Assembly (NCBI GenBank): GCA_016764015.1 | Contig: JAESSR010000310.1 | Span: forward strand, 1 to 23,568 | DNA: 23,568 nucleotides | From: Phycisphaerales bacterium | Lineage (GTDB): Bacteria; Planctomycetota; Phycisphaerae; Phycisphaerales; UBA1924 | Reading direction: 5' to 3' | Part shown: piece by piece, positions 23,254 to 23,568 of the stretch | How positions within the stretch are numbered: the first letter of the stretch is position 1 | How the letters are laid out: each line of letters starts with the position of its first letter | Notes under the pieces: generated by a model | Seen by the model: the letters and a program-made list of their open reading frames with translations, nothing else | Told to the model about the DNA's origin: nothing | Database searches by the model: none | Position numbers and translations under genes: made by a program

Positions 23254-23568
23254 TGGGTACTCAGTTCATAACTCGCCGTGGCATCTCAATGGCCGAGACA
23301 ATCCTCTCGACGGTCCTGGTTGGGTTCGTGCTCGTTTCGACGCTCCAGATCGTTGGCCCGATCGTTCAATCGACATCGGTGCATGCAGATAGACTGGTGG
23401 CTGCGAATCTTGCCAATGAACTCGCCGAAGAAATCGCAACCAAGCTCTTTACCGACCCGCAGATCAATGCGATTGATGCACTGGGTGTCGATGCTGGTGA
23501 AAGGGCAGCCAACAGAATCGACTTTGATGATGTCGATGATTATCAAGGATGGGCGTCGACCCCGCCAA
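23253..23568 (+). CDS. Minor pseudopilin, GspI/PilV-like (3' partial)
   Basis: The frame opens at an ATG overlapping the previous stop and runs without a stop to the end of the window (105 complete codons). It starts 'MGTQFITRRGISMAETILST', with a probable 10-residue leader ending in Gly, then Ile at +1 and Glu at +5. A hydrophobic helix 'TVLVGFVLVSTLQIVGPI' follows. Further on, 'AANLANELAEEIATKLF' and 'RIDFDDVDDYQGWASTPP' are typical of PilV/GspI-type and MSHA-type minor pilins. Replacing Phe at +1 by Ile is uncommon. The rest lies outside the window. Confidence 0.85.
   Translation, partial: MGTQFITRRGISMAETILSTVLVGFVLVSTLQIVGPIVQSTSVHADRLVAANLANELAEEIATKLFTDPQINAIDALGVDAGERAANRIDFDDVDDYQGWASTPP

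Noticed and set aside
1..23568. CRISPR arrays, insertion sequences, prophage or integron elements
   Set aside because: I saw no regularly spaced repeats, transposase or integrase motifs, or terminal inverted repeats; the genes are ordinary chromosomal functions on one strand.

Overview
The window looks like a chromosomal piece of a Planctomycetota bacterium, probably of the Phycisphaerae. This is inferred from protein style: a membrane-anchored peptide-binding protein, permeases with very large extracytoplasmic insertions, an oversized prepilin peptidase, and a PilM/N/O-type pilus operon with no secretin beside it. No rRNA or other phylogenetic marker is present, so the placement is tentative. 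All recognised genes lie on the + strand. I saw no insertion sequence, phage gene, CRISPR array or origin.

Layout. (1) 1-6415 is a peptide (Dpp/Opp-type) ABC transporter operon: a membrane-anchored binding protein that is broken by a one-base frameshift near 1281, two enlarged permeases and one ATPase. A GT4-like glycosyltransferase (6449-7561) follows. (2) 7774-8556 encodes an exported protein of unknown function. (3) 8611-10422 holds xseA and xseB (exodeoxyribonuclease VII). The end of xseA is knocked out of frame by a C6 run. (4) 10479-11888 is a 469-residue prepilin peptidase and 11998-12672 an OmpA-domain lipoprotein. (5) 12746-13207 is a tRNA cluster: Val(GAC), Thr(TGT) and Tyr(GTA), with terminators and a good promoter before tRNA-Val. 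(6) 13358-23568 is a long, tightly packed run: sensor histidine kinase, STAS protein, PilB/GspE ATPase, PilC/GspF platform protein, PilM-, PilN- and PilO-like proteins, a small membrane-anchored unknown, a major pilin-like protein and three minor pseudopilins, the last cut by the window end.

Working model. The peptidase in region 4 would process the four prepilins of region 6. PilB/GspE and PilC/GspF would drive assembly of a type IV pilus or pseudopilus, with PilM/N/O as the inner-membrane alignment complex. The kinase and STAS protein sit at the head of the same gene run (13-bp gap, then a 4-bp ATGA overlap), so signalling and assembly genes are probably co-expressed. No secretin, PilT or response regulator is visible.

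The most notable points are the signalling pair fused to the pilus operon, a 12-bp hairpin just after the major pilin gene, the co-elaborated transporter subunits, and two single-base frameshifts in otherwise intact genes. The frameshifts are either sequencing/assembly errors or real lesions.
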